The translations under genes were made by a program, and so were the position numbers. From an uncultured Bacillota bacterium (GTDB taxonomy: Bacteria; Bacillota_I; Bacilli_A; Izemoplasmatales; UBA1188): a stretch of 32,876 nt of DNA. The notes beneath the pieces are model-generated. The model did no database searches, was not told where the DNA came from, and saw only the letters and a list, made by a program, of their open reading frames with translations. The stretch is from positions 1 to 32,876 of the forward strand of contig CALCVH010000077.1 of assembly GCA_937907585.1 (NCBI GenBank), read 5' to 3'. Shown piece after piece: positions 23,435 to 31,416 of the stretch (its first letter is position 1; each line of letters begins with the position of its first letter).

Positions 23435-24532
23435 ATGCCTAATGTGGTAACTGTAACTTTTGAAGGAAATCATAAAAGATATTATTTTGGTTCAATTCCT
23501 AATCTAGAAGTAGGAAAATACGCTGTAGTTGAAACCGCTAGAGGAATTGAAGTTGGTAAAATAGTTCAAGGTGAAATGGAAGTTAGCGATGATGAAGTAG
23601 TTGGAGAATTAAAGAATGTAATTCGCCAAGCTACTGATAAAGATATGGAAGCTTATCTAGAAAATCAAGCATTAAAACCAGAACTATATGAAGAAGTTAA
23701 ATCAATTCTAACTAACTATAAAGAGTTAGAGATGAAACTTCTTGAAGTGACATATACACTTGATAGATCTAAATTAATCATCTATTTTACAAGTGATGGT
23801 AGAGTTGATTTTAGAGAATTAGTTAAAGAGATTGCGTATAAATATCATACAAGAATTGAACTTCGTCAGGTTGGTCCAAGAGATGCATCAAGAATAATTT
23901 CAGGTATTGGTGAATGTGGTAGAATCGTGTGCTGTAGCGAATGGCTTGGAGATATTCAAAATGTCACAATCAAGATGGCTAAAAACCAAAACCTATCTTT
24001 AAATCCAACTACTATTTCTGGATTATGTGGAAAGCTTTTATGTTGTATTGCGTATGAAGATGAACTATATCAAGAAAAAATAGAAGGATTAGATAACCCA
24101 ATTCCAAATACTGAATTATCTCAAGAAGATAGCCTTTTAATGAGCGAAGAATTAAAAGAGATTATTGAAGAGAATAAACCAGTTGAGGATAATAAGAAGA
24201 AAGAATCTAATAATAATCAATATAATAATTCAAGAAAACCTAATAGATTTAACAATAACAATAGTAACCAATATAATAAGCCTTATCAAAAGATAAAAGA
24301 AAATAAAACAAGTGATGATGAAGTGGTTAAAATTGAAACAGCACCTCAAAGTAATGAGACTGAGTCTAAACCTAATGAAAACAACAATAATAGACCTAAT
24401 AGAAACTACAATAATAACTTTAAACATCACCACAACAATAAAAATAAAAATCTAAACAATAAAAACCGTTATAAGAAAAACAAAAACAATAGTAATAACG
24501 ATAAAGAAGAAACAATCAGAATAGAAGTATAG
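23435..24532 (+). CDS. ricT: RicT (YaaT), PSP1-domain protein, with a long Asn-rich tail
   Basis: Member of the Ric (YaaT-YmcA-YlbF) iron-sulfur complex that in Bacillus promotes mRNA maturation and RNase Y action. Residues 1-235 are the PSP1 protein: RYYFGSIPNLEVGKYAVVET, GPRDASRIISGIGECG, and the six cysteines C161, C166, C167, C198, C203 and C204 that can hold Fe-S clusters. The remaining ~120 residues are a low-complexity tail of Asn, Lys, Arg and His, absent from Bacillus YaaT (about 275 aa). Such a basic disordered tail could bind RNA; that is inference. ricA and ricF are not in this window. Confidence 0.93.
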   Translation: MPNVVTVTFEGNHKRYYFGSIPNLEVGKYAVVETARGIEVGKIVQGEMEVSDDEVVGELKNVIRQATDKDMEAYLENQALKPELYEEVKSILTNYKELEMKLLEVTYTLDRSKLIIYFTSDGRVDFRELVKEIAYKYHTRIELRQVGPRDASRIISGIGECGRIVCCSEWLGDIQNVTIKMAKNQNLSLNPTTISGLCGKLLCCIAYEDELYQEKIEGLDNPIPNTELSQEDSLLMSEELKEIIEENKPVEDNKKKESNNNQYNNSRKPNRFNNNNSNQYNKPYQKIKENKTSDDEVVKIETAPQSNETESKPNENNNNRPNRNYNNNFKHHHNNKNKNLNNKNRYKKNKNNSNNDKEETIRIEV

Positions 24533-24533
24533 A

Positions 24534-25286
24534 ATGGAAGAAATAGATAATATCCTAGGTTATAAAGATTCTTATAAAATCATTCAAGAAAGGGATGAAT
24601 TTAGTTTCTCGATAGATTCGACAGTTCTTTCTTTCTTTTGTGATATAAAAAAAAGAGAAACTAGAATTATTGACCTAGGGTGTGGTAATGGTATAATCCC
24701 ACTAATATTATCTTTAAGAACTGATAAAGAAATATATGGTATAGAGATTCAAGAATCTTCATATGATAGAGCGAAAAGAAGTGTCACTCTAAATAATCTT
24801 GATGATAGAATCAAAATCATAAATGGTGATATTAGAAATATTAAAAATATATTTAGCCCATCATCATTTTCTTCTTGCGTAACCAACCCTCCATACTTCA
24901 CATTAAATGAAACAAAACTAAAAAATGAAAATGAGAATCTAAAGAATTCTAGACACGAATTTAATATCACTATGGAAGAGATAATAAAAAATGGATCATA
25001 TCTATTAAAAGATGGTGGTTCATTCAATATGGTTCAGCGCAGTGAAAGATTCTTAGAAACTATAGAATTATTAAATAAATATAAACTAGTTCCAAAAAGA
25101 ATTAGATTTGTATACCCTAAACCTAATAAAGATTCTTATGTGTTTTTAATTGACGCAAGAAAGAATGGAAAGAAACATGGATTATCTATTTTAGAACCAT
25201 TATATATCTATAAAGAAAATGGTGAATATTCTAAAGAAATAATAGATTATTTCCATTATGGTGAAAATGATGAGAAGAAGCAGTGA
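24534..25286 (+). CDS. trmN6: tRNA1(Val) A37 N6-methyltransferase family protein (YabB-like)
   Basis: A class I methyltransferase with SAM motif IDLGCGNG (46-53) and catalytic NPPY (118-121), the signature of N6-adenine methylation. The opening DNILGYKDSYKIIQERDEFSFSIDSTVL is typical of YabB/TrmN6. Length 250 aa. It lies one base after ricT and overlaps rsmI, the same order as yaaT-yabB-yabC in Bacillus, but yabA and yazA are missing between them. No strong ribosome-binding site is seen, so translation probably depends on ricT. Confidence 0.9.
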   Translation: MEEIDNILGYKDSYKIIQERDEFSFSIDSTVLSFFCDIKKRETRIIDLGCGNGIIPLILSLRTDKEIYGIEIQESSYDRAKRSVTLNNLDDRIKIINGDIRNIKNIFSPSSFSSCVTNPPYFTLNETKLKNENENLKNSRHEFNITMEEIIKNGSYLLKDGGSFNMVQRSERFLETIELLNKYKLVPKRIRFVYPKPNKDSYVFLIDARKNGKKHGLSILEPLYIYKENGEYSKEIIDYFHYGENDEKKQ

Positions 25287-26115
25287 ATCCCCTTATAAAA
25301 ATTGTTTATATATAATATCTTCACCAATAGGTAATCTAAAAGATATTACCTATAGAGCGATAGAAACTATTAAATCTGTAGATTATTTATTCTGCGAAGA
25401 TACCAGAGTAACATCTAAATTATTATCTAGTTATAACATATCAAGAGAACTAGATAGTTATCACGACCATTCAACTAAAGAAAAAGAGGATTATATAATC
25501 TCTTTACTTGAAAAAGGATATGATGTAGGTTTAATTAGCGATGCGGGTACACCTATCATATCTGATCCTGGTTTTGAAGTCGTTAAAAGAGCGAGAGATC
25601 TAGGATATAAAGTATCTCCAGTTGTGGGCGCAAGCGCTAGTATAGCGGCTATCACTATGAGCGCTCTACCTATGAAACCATACTTGTTTTATGGATTCTT
25701 AAATCATAAAACTTCTATAAAAAATAAAGAATTAGAATCTATGAAAGATTATCCATTCTCTATCGTTTTCTATGAATCACCTGTAAGAATAAAAGATACT
25801 TTAAAAGAGATGTATAAAGTATTTGGAAATAGAAAATGTGTAATATCTAGAGAGATAACTAAACTGTTTGAAGAAACAATAGATTTAGAATTATCTGAAT
25901 ATAATTCTTTAAGCGATGATTTAAAAGGTGAGATGGTTATCGTAGTAGAAGGTAAAAATAAAGAAAATGAAGAAGTAAAATATAATTTAGTTGATTCAGT
26001 TGATGAATTATTGTCTAGTGGATTATCACTTAAAGAAGCATCAAAGGCTCTATCAACTAAATTAAATAAAAAATCAAGCGACATCTATAATGAATATCTA
26101 AGGAGCAAGAAATGA
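25270..26115 (+). CDS. rsmI: 16S rRNA (cytidine-1402 2'-O)-methyltransferase RsmI
   Basis: Methylates the ribose of C1402 in the decoding centre. The tetrapyrrole-methylase fold is shown by CLYIISSPIGNLKDITYRA, CEDTRVTSKLL, LISDAGTPIISDPG and VVGASASIAA. Three in-frame ATGs lie at 25258, 25267 and 25270. I prefer 25270 because GGTGA (25260-25264) is then correctly spaced and the N-terminus has a typical length; 25258 would make 285 aa. The start overlaps the end of trmN6, and the stop overlaps the ATG of the next gene. Confidence 0.94.
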   Translation: MRRSSESPYKNCLYIISSPIGNLKDITYRAIETIKSVDYLFCEDTRVTSKLLSSYNISRELDSYHDHSTKEKEDYIISLLEKGYDVGLISDAGTPIISDPGFEVVKRARDLGYKVSPVVGASASIAAITMSALPMKPYLFYGFLNHKTSIKNKELESMKDYPFSIVFYESPVRIKDTLKEMYKVFGNRKCVISREITKLFEETIDLELSEYNSLSDDLKGEMVIVVEGKNKENEEVKYNLVDSVDELLSSGLSLKEASKALSTKLNKKSSDIYNEYLRSKK

Positions 26116-26666
26116 GAGTATTAACTATATTTGGTGAAGGAAGCGAAGATAGCGAATTAGTAGTAACTGTAGATCTATTAAGAAGAGGTGGAGTTCAAGT
26201 AGACCTCGCATCAATAGATTTAATGGAAGTTAGATTAAGCCATGGATTTAATATAAAAGCGGATATGTTGTTTAAGAATTTAAGCGATGAAGAATGTATG
26301 AAATATGACGCTTTATTTATTCCTGGTGGTAAAGCTGCGTTTACTACAATGCATAAAATGGATAGATTATTTAAACTAGTTAGAGATTTTAACGATAATA
26401 AAAAAATAATCGCCGCTATTTGTGCTGCGCCATCAATACTTGGTATTGCGGGAGTATTAGATAATAAAAACTATACTTGTTATAGCGGATTTGAAAAATA
26501 TTGTAGTAATGGAATATACCATCCTGAACATGGTGCGGTCCGTGACTTAAATATTGTTACAGGTAGATCAATGAATTTTACTGTTGATTTTGGATTATTA
26601 TTACTAGAATCATTAACAAATTATGAGAATATGAAGAAAGTATCAGACGGAATTTTGAGGAACTAA
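26112..26666 (+). CDS. DJ-1/PfpI family protein
   Basis: A 184-residue cytoplasmic protein of the DJ-1/ThiJ/PfpI superfamily. The nucleophile Cys104 sits in AAICAAPSILG, the oxyanion region is IPGGKAAF (70-77), and the conserved Glu of DJ-1 corresponds to E12 or E15 in EGSEDSE. Relatives act in glyoxal or protein repair or as redox sensors; which applies here cannot be told. It resembles the YajL/DJ-1 branch more than PfpI proteases. AAGGAGC lies 5 bases before the ATG. It overlaps rsmI by 4 bases and is not at this position in Bacillus. Confidence 0.9.
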   Translation: MRVLTIFGEGSEDSELVVTVDLLRRGGVQVDLASIDLMEVRLSHGFNIKADMLFKNLSDEECMKYDALFIPGGKAAFTTMHKMDRLFKLVRDFNDNKKIIAAICAAPSILGIAGVLDNKNYTCYSGFEKYCSNGIYHPEHGAVRDLNIVTGRSMNFTVDFGLLLLESLTNYENMKKVSDGILRN

Positions 26667-26668
26667 CA

Positions 26669-28261
26669 ATGAAAAAGAATTTTTATATAACTACACCAAT
26701 TTATTACGCATCAGGTAGACTCCATATAGGAAGTTCATCATCAACTATATTTTGTGATTCTCTAGCGAGATATAAAAAACAGATGGGTTATGATGTTAGA
26801 TTCATGACTGGTATGGATGAACATGGTCAAAAGGTTGAAAAGAAAGCGAACCTTAAAGGTTTAACACCTATGGAATTTACTGATAAGCTCGCTAAAAACG
26901 CTAAAGATTTATGGGCTTCTTTAGATTGTGATTATGATTATTTTGTAAGAACTACTGATAAAAATCACGTTGAACAAGTTCAAAAAATATTCGATAAGAT
27001 GTTAGAAAAAGGTGATATCTATCTAGGTGAATATGATGGACTATACTGCGTTGAATGTGAAACATTCTATACACAAAGCGAAGTTGGAGATAAGAAATTA
27101 TGTCCATCTTGTGGAAGAAGCGTAACTGTAGCGAAAGAAGAATCATATTTCTTTAAATTATCTAAATATCAGGATAGATTACTAGATTTTATTGAAACTC
27201 ATCCTGGTTTTATTGAACCAGCTGGAAAGAAAGCAGAAGTTGTTTCTTTTATTAAACAAGGTTTACAGGATTTAAGCGTATCTCGTTCTACTTTTAAATG
27301 GGGTATTCCAATTAACGCTAACCCTAAACATGTTGTATATGTTTGGCTTGATGCGCTTTTCAACTATTTAACTGCGCTTGGATTCTATGAAGATGATAAA
27401 TCTTTATATGAAAAATACTGGTTAAATTCTGAAGTTGTTCATGTGGTTGCGAAAGATATATTAAGATTCCACGCTATTTTCTGGCCTATTTTCTTAATGA
27501 GTATCGATGTTCCAATCAACTTTAGACTATATGCGCATAACTGGATACTAATGTATGGTGAAAAGATGAGTAAATCTAAAGGAAACGTCATCTATCCAAG
27601 AACATTTACTAAACGTTATGGTAGTGACGCATTTAGATATTATATAATTAGAGAATTCCCAAGTTTATCTGATACAATCTGTACACCAGAAGATTTTGTT
27701 TCTAGATATAATTCTGATCTTGCGAACGACTATGGAAACCTAGTATCTAGAACTATATCTATGGCGATAAAATACTTTAACGCAAATGTATCATATAAAG
27801 AAACTGATAATGAATTTATTAAATCTTTAAATGATAAAATAAATGAAACTGTTTCTTTATATCATAAAGATATGGATGAATTTAGACTAGATAAGGCTCT
27901 GCAAGATGTTTCGTCTTTAGTATCTAGAACAAACAAATTAATAGATGAAACAGCTCCATGGGCTTTGTTTAAAGAAAACAAATTAGATGAACTTGAATCT
28001 GTATTATACGCTTTACTTGAATCTATTAGAGTTATCACTATATTATATGTTCCATACCTAGTTAATTCTACTAAGGTTGTCTTTAAGGCTTTAGGAATAG
28101 AAGATGATAAACAAGGTTTATTAGATTATAAATTAAATGGAAAGATGGAATATACTGTATCTAATTTAGATAGTCCATTATTCCCTAGAGAAAAAGATGT
28201 TCAAAAAGCTAAAGAAGAAATAATTCAAGATATGGAATATGAGTTAACACTCGAGGAATAA
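26669..28261 (+). CDS. metG: Methionyl-tRNA synthetase, short form
   Basis: Charges initiator and elongator tRNA-Met. HIGS (19-22), a zinc knuckle with C127, C130, C145 and C148, and KMSKS (299-303) are present, followed by a helical anticodon domain. At 530 residues it lacks the C-terminal Trbp111/EMAP-like dimerisation domain of Bacillus MetS (about 660 aa), as many compact MetRS do. It stays next to rsmI as in Bacillus. No T-box leader fits in the 2-base gap. Confidence 0.97.
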   Translation: MKKNFYITTPIYYASGRLHIGSSSSTIFCDSLARYKKQMGYDVRFMTGMDEHGQKVEKKANLKGLTPMEFTDKLAKNAKDLWASLDCDYDYFVRTTDKNHVEQVQKIFDKMLEKGDIYLGEYDGLYCVECETFYTQSEVGDKKLCPSCGRSVTVAKEESYFFKLSKYQDRLLDFIETHPGFIEPAGKKAEVVSFIKQGLQDLSVSRSTFKWGIPINANPKHVVYVWLDALFNYLTALGFYEDDKSLYEKYWLNSEVVHVVAKDILRFHAIFWPIFLMSIDVPINFRLYAHNWILMYGEKMSKSKGNVIYPRTFTKRYGSDAFRYYIIREFPSLSDTICTPEDFVSRYNSDLANDYGNLVSRTISMAIKYFNANVSYKETDNEFIKSLNDKINETVSLYHKDMDEFRLDKALQDVSSLVSRTNKLIDETAPWALFKENKLDELESVLYALLESIRVITILYVPYLVNSTKVVFKALGIEDDKQGLLDYKLNGKMEYTVSNLDSPLFPREKDVQKAKEEIIQDMEYELTLEE

Positions 28262-28263
28262 AA

Positions 28264-29235
28264 ATGCATATTATTCATGATCCTAATGTGGCTGATAGTA
28301 AGAAGACAATAAACTTAATAGTATCTGTATTAGTTGTGATAATCGGTTCAGCGCTAATCGGTATTTCAACATGCGCTTTTATTAACCCACTAAAACTATA
28401 TGCGGGTGGTGTAACTGGTATATCACAGATATTATTACAGCTTGCGGGTATTATTTTTAAACATGGTAAATGGGATGCGTTTAACGGATATTTAAGTATT
28501 CTTAACTTCGCATTACTTTTACCATTTAACGTTCTTGCGTTCTTTAAATTATCAAAGAAATACGCAATATATACATCAATCTCAACAATCATCCAGACTA
28601 TCACAATTGGTTTTGCGGATTTCTGGATGAGTTTAGAAATATTTTCATTAGATCAAAAATTTGAGTCGATTGTAATCGCAGCGGCTTTAGGTGGACTCGC
28701 AAATGGATTAATGATGAGAAGGGGCGCAACTAGTGGTGGTATCATCACTTTATGTCAGTATCTCAATTTAAAAAAAGGAAAATCAGTTGGATTCATCAAT
28801 ATGATCATAAGCTCATTAATAGTTTTCTTTGGTGCATTAATCTCATTTTTAACAACTACTGAAAGTGGTGTTAAGGCAGTAGGAGACTGTTTGTCTACAG
28901 CGTTATATACTCTTCTTTATTTCGTTTTAACATCTTTAGTAGTCGATCATATTCATACTGCATACAATAAAGTAAAATTAGAAGTTGTGACAGAATTTGG
29001 TGAATCTATCGCAAGCACATTACTTTCTGAATTTAAACATGGTCTAACTATCACGAGCAGCGTTACTGGCGCATATACTCATAAACAAAAAAATATACTT
29101 ACTATCGTTGTTCAGACTAGTGAAGTATCTAAATATGTAAATAGAATCAAGGAGCTAGATGAGCACTGTTTCGTAACCATTATTCCTATAATGAGGTTTA
29201 GTGGTAACTTTAAGGTGCAAATCATAGATGAATAA
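28264..29235 (+). CDS. YitT-family integral membrane protein (DUF161 and DUF2179)
   Basis: A 323-residue protein with about five or six membrane helices in residues 15-230 and the family motifs AFINPLKLYAGGVTGISQIL and RRGATSGGIITLCQYLN. A soluble C-terminal DUF2179 domain follows (VVTEFGESIASTLLSEFKHGLT...IVVQTSEV). Members of this family are widespread in Firmicutes; their transport substrate is not established. GAGGAAT precedes the ATG. The stop overlaps the next gene. Confidence 0.9.
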   Translation: MHIIHDPNVADSKKTINLIVSVLVVIIGSALIGISTCAFINPLKLYAGGVTGISQILLQLAGIIFKHGKWDAFNGYLSILNFALLLPFNVLAFFKLSKKYAIYTSISTIIQTITIGFADFWMSLEIFSLDQKFESIVIAAALGGLANGLMMRRGATSGGIITLCQYLNLKKGKSVGFINMIISSLIVFFGALISFLTTTESGVKAVGDCLSTALYTLLYFVLTSLVVDHIHTAYNKVKLEVVTEFGESIASTLLSEFKHGLTITSSVTGAYTHKQKNILTIVVQTSEVSKYVNRIKELDEHCFVTIIPIMRFSGNFKVQIIDE

Positions 29236-30184
29236 TATGACTTATAATAAAAGAAATATTTTAATTGCATTAATAGTTTTCTTGGTTTGCGCTTTAATCG
29301 CTACACCTATAACCATACTAATTATTAAAGACAACAAGGAACAAGAAGCGATAAAAAATAAATATGATCAAATAGAGACTGAACTTAGACCATTAAAAGA
29401 AGAAAGAAACGCCTTATCTTCTGAACTTTTTTCAATCAATTCTAAATTAGAAGGTGTTGGATATGATTTAGGTTCATCTATGATAATGTTGACTGATGCG
29501 AGAACATATTTTTTAGACAATATGTATCCATATTTAAATGATTCAGGATATAAAGCGATAATCAGCCTTGATACTAATTATTTTATAAATATTCAAGGAA
29601 TGATGGATCAATCAACCATATCTACTTTAGTTGAACAAGAAGGATATGAATTATCAATGACTCTATCTAAACAGACTAATATAGACGCTTTATATTCAAA
29701 CTTTTCTAAGAAGGGATTGCCTAATCCAACTATAGCGTATTATTTAAATAATGAAATAGATGATAATACTATTACAAAAATAAAAAGTTTAGGAATTAAT
29801 AAAATAATTCTTTATAATGGAGAACCAACATACGCTGATGATATGTTTTATTTAAAAGCTTTCCCATCTTATACAGATAAGACTAAACAAGCATTTTTAG
29901 ATGCGATAAATAATTCATATCCATTTGTGATAACTATTGGTTATACAAATAGTGATGAAAAATACAACGCTACTAATTTTTCTAATTTATTATCATCGCT
30001 TAAAACATATAGCGATGAATTCCCTGTAAAAAGCACAGATGAAGCTAAAGATAGATATTTAGAATATATTGATAAATTAGTGACAGAAAAAGATTCTCTA
30101 CTTGAAAGAAAAGTGGTAGTAGAAGCTAGACTTGAAGAATTAAAATTAGAGATCGCAAAAAGGAGTAAGGAACTAGATGAATAA
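29228..30184 (+). CDS. Membrane-anchored coiled-coil protein with a degenerate NodB-like domain
   Basis: A 318-residue protein with one N-terminal membrane helix (about residues 10-33, ILIALIVFLVCALIATPITI), a coiled coil (about 37-75), a globular part (about 78-240) and a second coiled coil (about 265-318). The globular part follows the polysaccharide-deacetylase layout, MIMLTDARTYFLDNMYPYLNDSGYKAI, then STISTLVEQEGYELSMTLSKQ, where active NodB proteins have TFDDG and GHEIGSH. The metal-binding Asp pair and the His residues are missing, so catalysis is unlikely. I infer an extracytoplasmic scaffold or sensor. It overlaps both neighbours and is cotranscribed with the cyclophilin. The NodB relation is tentative. 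Confidence 0.7.
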   Translation: MNNMTYNKRNILIALIVFLVCALIATPITILIIKDNKEQEAIKNKYDQIETELRPLKEERNALSSELFSINSKLEGVGYDLGSSMIMLTDARTYFLDNMYPYLNDSGYKAIISLDTNYFINIQGMMDQSTISTLVEQEGYELSMTLSKQTNIDALYSNFSKKGLPNPTIAYYLNNEIDDNTITKIKSLGINKIILYNGEPTYADDMFYLKAFPSYTDKTKQAFLDAINNSYPFVITIGYTNSDEKYNATNFSNLLSSLKTYSDEFPVKSTDEAKDRYLEYIDKLVTEKDSLLERKVVVEARLEELKLEIAKRSKELDE

Positions 30185-30695
30185 ATTAAGAATGACTTTA
30201 GAAAATGGAATGTATCTAGATTTTGAAGTTTATGAGGATATAGCGCCTATTACAGTTAAAAACTTTTTAGAACTCGTGGATAATCACTACTATGACTCAA
30301 TAGTATTTCATAGAATAATAAAAGGATTCATGGCGCAAGTAGGTGGATATTATCTAGATGATAATAAAAAAGAATTAACTGAAGCTAAAAAGAATAAACC
30401 TATTAAAGGAGAATTCAAATCTAATGGTTTTGATAATAAACTCTTACATGAAAAAGGCGTATTATCAATGGCTAGAACAATGATTAAAGATAGCGCATCA
30501 TCACAAATATTCATCTGTACAGCACGCGCAAAACATTTAGATGGTGAATACGCTGCGTTTGGAAAAGTATTAGATGATAAAAAATCACAAGAAACATTAG
30601 ATTATTTAGATAACGCTAGTACTGTAAATGTTGGTGGTGGACTAACTGATTTTCCATACCCAGTAATAAGAATTAAAACTATTGAAAGATTATAA
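30177..30695 (+). CDS. ppiB: Peptidyl-prolyl cis-trans isomerase, cyclophilin type
   Basis: A cytoplasmic folding catalyst with no signal peptide. The cyclophilin core is clear: FHRIIKGFMAQVGG, SMARTMIKDSASSQIFI and LDGEYAAFGKV, with the catalytic Arg in FHR. The 172-aa length is normal. The ATG overlaps the end of the upstream gene by 8 bases and has AAGGAGT upstream. It is the last gene of the plus-strand block; I see no strong terminator directly after it. Confidence 0.93.
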   Translation: MNKLRMTLENGMYLDFEVYEDIAPITVKNFLELVDNHYYDSIVFHRIIKGFMAQVGGYYLDDNKKELTEAKKNKPIKGEFKSNGFDNKLLHEKGVLSMARTMIKDSASSQIFICTARAKHLDGEYAAFGKVLDDKKSQETLDYLDNASTVNVGGGLTDFPYPVIRIKTIERL

Positions 30696-30727
30696 ATAAA
30701 ACAGATATTTACATATTGATTTTGGCA

Positions 30728-30763
30728 AAAAAGTGGACATTGATGATAAAAAGTGGACATTGA
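30728..30763 (+). repeat. Two AAAAAGTGGACATTGA direct repeats
   Basis: Identical 16-bp copies lie at 30728-30743 and 30748-30763, two helical turns apart (20 bp). They precede a winged-helix gene remnant, the same layout as the repeats upstream of the two intact ATPase genes, and may be its former operator. Confidence 0.85.
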
Positions 30764-30790
30764 AAATATTCATATATCAAATGTAACTAG

Positions 30791-30985
30791 AAAAAAATAA
30801 CAAAACTACATTTTGAACTATCTAATAAATCCTATTTTAGAAGAACAGAAGTTATGAATATTTTAAAATTGTCACCTTTTGGTGCCTCAAAACTAATCTC
30901 ACTTCTACTAGATAATAAAATTATCATTCACATTAAAGGCCATGGGAAAGGAAAATATGCTTTTAGCGAGTTAGTTGAATATTAA
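30791..30985 (+). pseudogene. Remnant of a winged-helix C-terminus (ATP-binding or Fic-type regulator)
   Basis: After a stop at 30788, an open stretch of 64 codons encodes SYFRRTEVMNILKLSPFGAS...LLLDNKIIIHIKGHGKGKYAF and a stop at 30983. This is the form of the C-terminal winged helix of AlbA_2/AAA_4-type ATP-binding proteins and some Fic proteins (R-x-DVxxLL-x-ISxxxAxxLLxxL...GxGKY). The N-terminal ATPase or catalytic part is gone. An ATG at 30854 could make 43 residues but has no good ribosome-binding site. Confidence 0.55.
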
Positions 30986-31027
30986 TTGAACATTTTTTAT
31001 TATATATTTTAGACCACTAATATAAAG

Positions 31028-31070
31028 TTTTTTGTCGGAAAATTTCTTGTTGCTTTAAACCGACAAAAAA
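31028..31070. repeat. 11-bp perfect inverted repeat
   Basis: TTTTTTGTCGG (31028-31038) and CCGACAAAAAA (31060-31070) are exact complements around a 21-nt AT-rich loop. The T/A runs on the outside make it unlike a standard terminator. It lies between two gene remnants and could be a protein-binding site or a mobile-element scar. Confidence 0.6.
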
Positions 31071-31155
31071 GAATTGAAGAATAATGATTTTGTTGTGTTG
31101 TTGTACCAAAAGTATTTGATAAATATCTAAACAATATTTAATTAGGACGAATTAA

Positions 31156-31328
31156 TTAGGTAAAATAAACCCTATTATAGAAGATATAGGACCCTATTGG
31201 TATGATATCCTTAAGAAAAAAAGAATGGCGAGTTTGGTCTTGCAACTAAGTCGAAAGATAGATATATTGTGTATGAGATTAAATTTACAAATTCAAAAAT
31301 TGATAAACTTGAGCCGCACACTTGTTAA
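31156..31328 (+). pseudogene. Remnant of a DUF234-type AAA ATPase C-terminus, frameshifted
   Basis: One frame reads IIEDIGPYWYDILKKK up to a run of seven A (31216-31222); the adjacent frame continues NGEFGLATKSKDRYIVYEIKFTNSKID and stops at 31326. Joined, they match the end of archaeal-type ATPases with a DUF234 domain (IGxYW...NGEFDxxT...YIFYEVKFT), including a PD-(D/E)xK-like E-I-K. The N-terminal ATPase is missing. Deletion plus a one-base slip in the A run explains the state. Confidence 0.6.
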
Positions 31329-31336
31329 TTGATTAA

Positions 31337-31382
31337 ATAATAAAAAGACAAAAGCGATAAATTGCCTTTGTCTTTTTATTAT
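31337..31382. terminator. Strong bidirectional terminator
   Basis: A perfect 16-bp stem, ATAATAAAAAGACAAA (31337-31352) with TTTGTCTTTTTATTAT (31367-31382), around a short loop that adds a GC pair. It has T runs on both strands. It ends the antiporter transcript coming from the right and anything reading through from the left. Confidence 0.9.
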
Positions 31383-31416
31383 GATCTACCAACCTAATTT
31401 TCTGTAGCTTTTATTA

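Larger units (their letters stand above)
30696..31416. other. 721-bp gene-poor seam with decayed genes and repeats
   Basis: No intact gene is present. In order it holds the AAAAAGTGGACATTGA pair, a winged-helix remnant, an 11-bp inverted repeat, a frameshifted DUF234 remnant and a bidirectional terminator. The remaining sequence is very AT-rich and shows nothing I can name. Confidence 0.7.

Noticed and set aside
24230..24433. Minus-strand open frame within the ricT tail
   Set aside because: It is the complement of AAT/AAC-rich codons (Val/Ile/Phe-rich artefact) with no ribosome-binding site.
30696..31416. An insertion sequence or tRNA gene in the long gene-poor seam
   Set aside because: No transposase similarity in any frame, no matched terminal repeats with a target duplication and no cloverleaf; the recognisable pieces are ATPase/winged-helix remnants.
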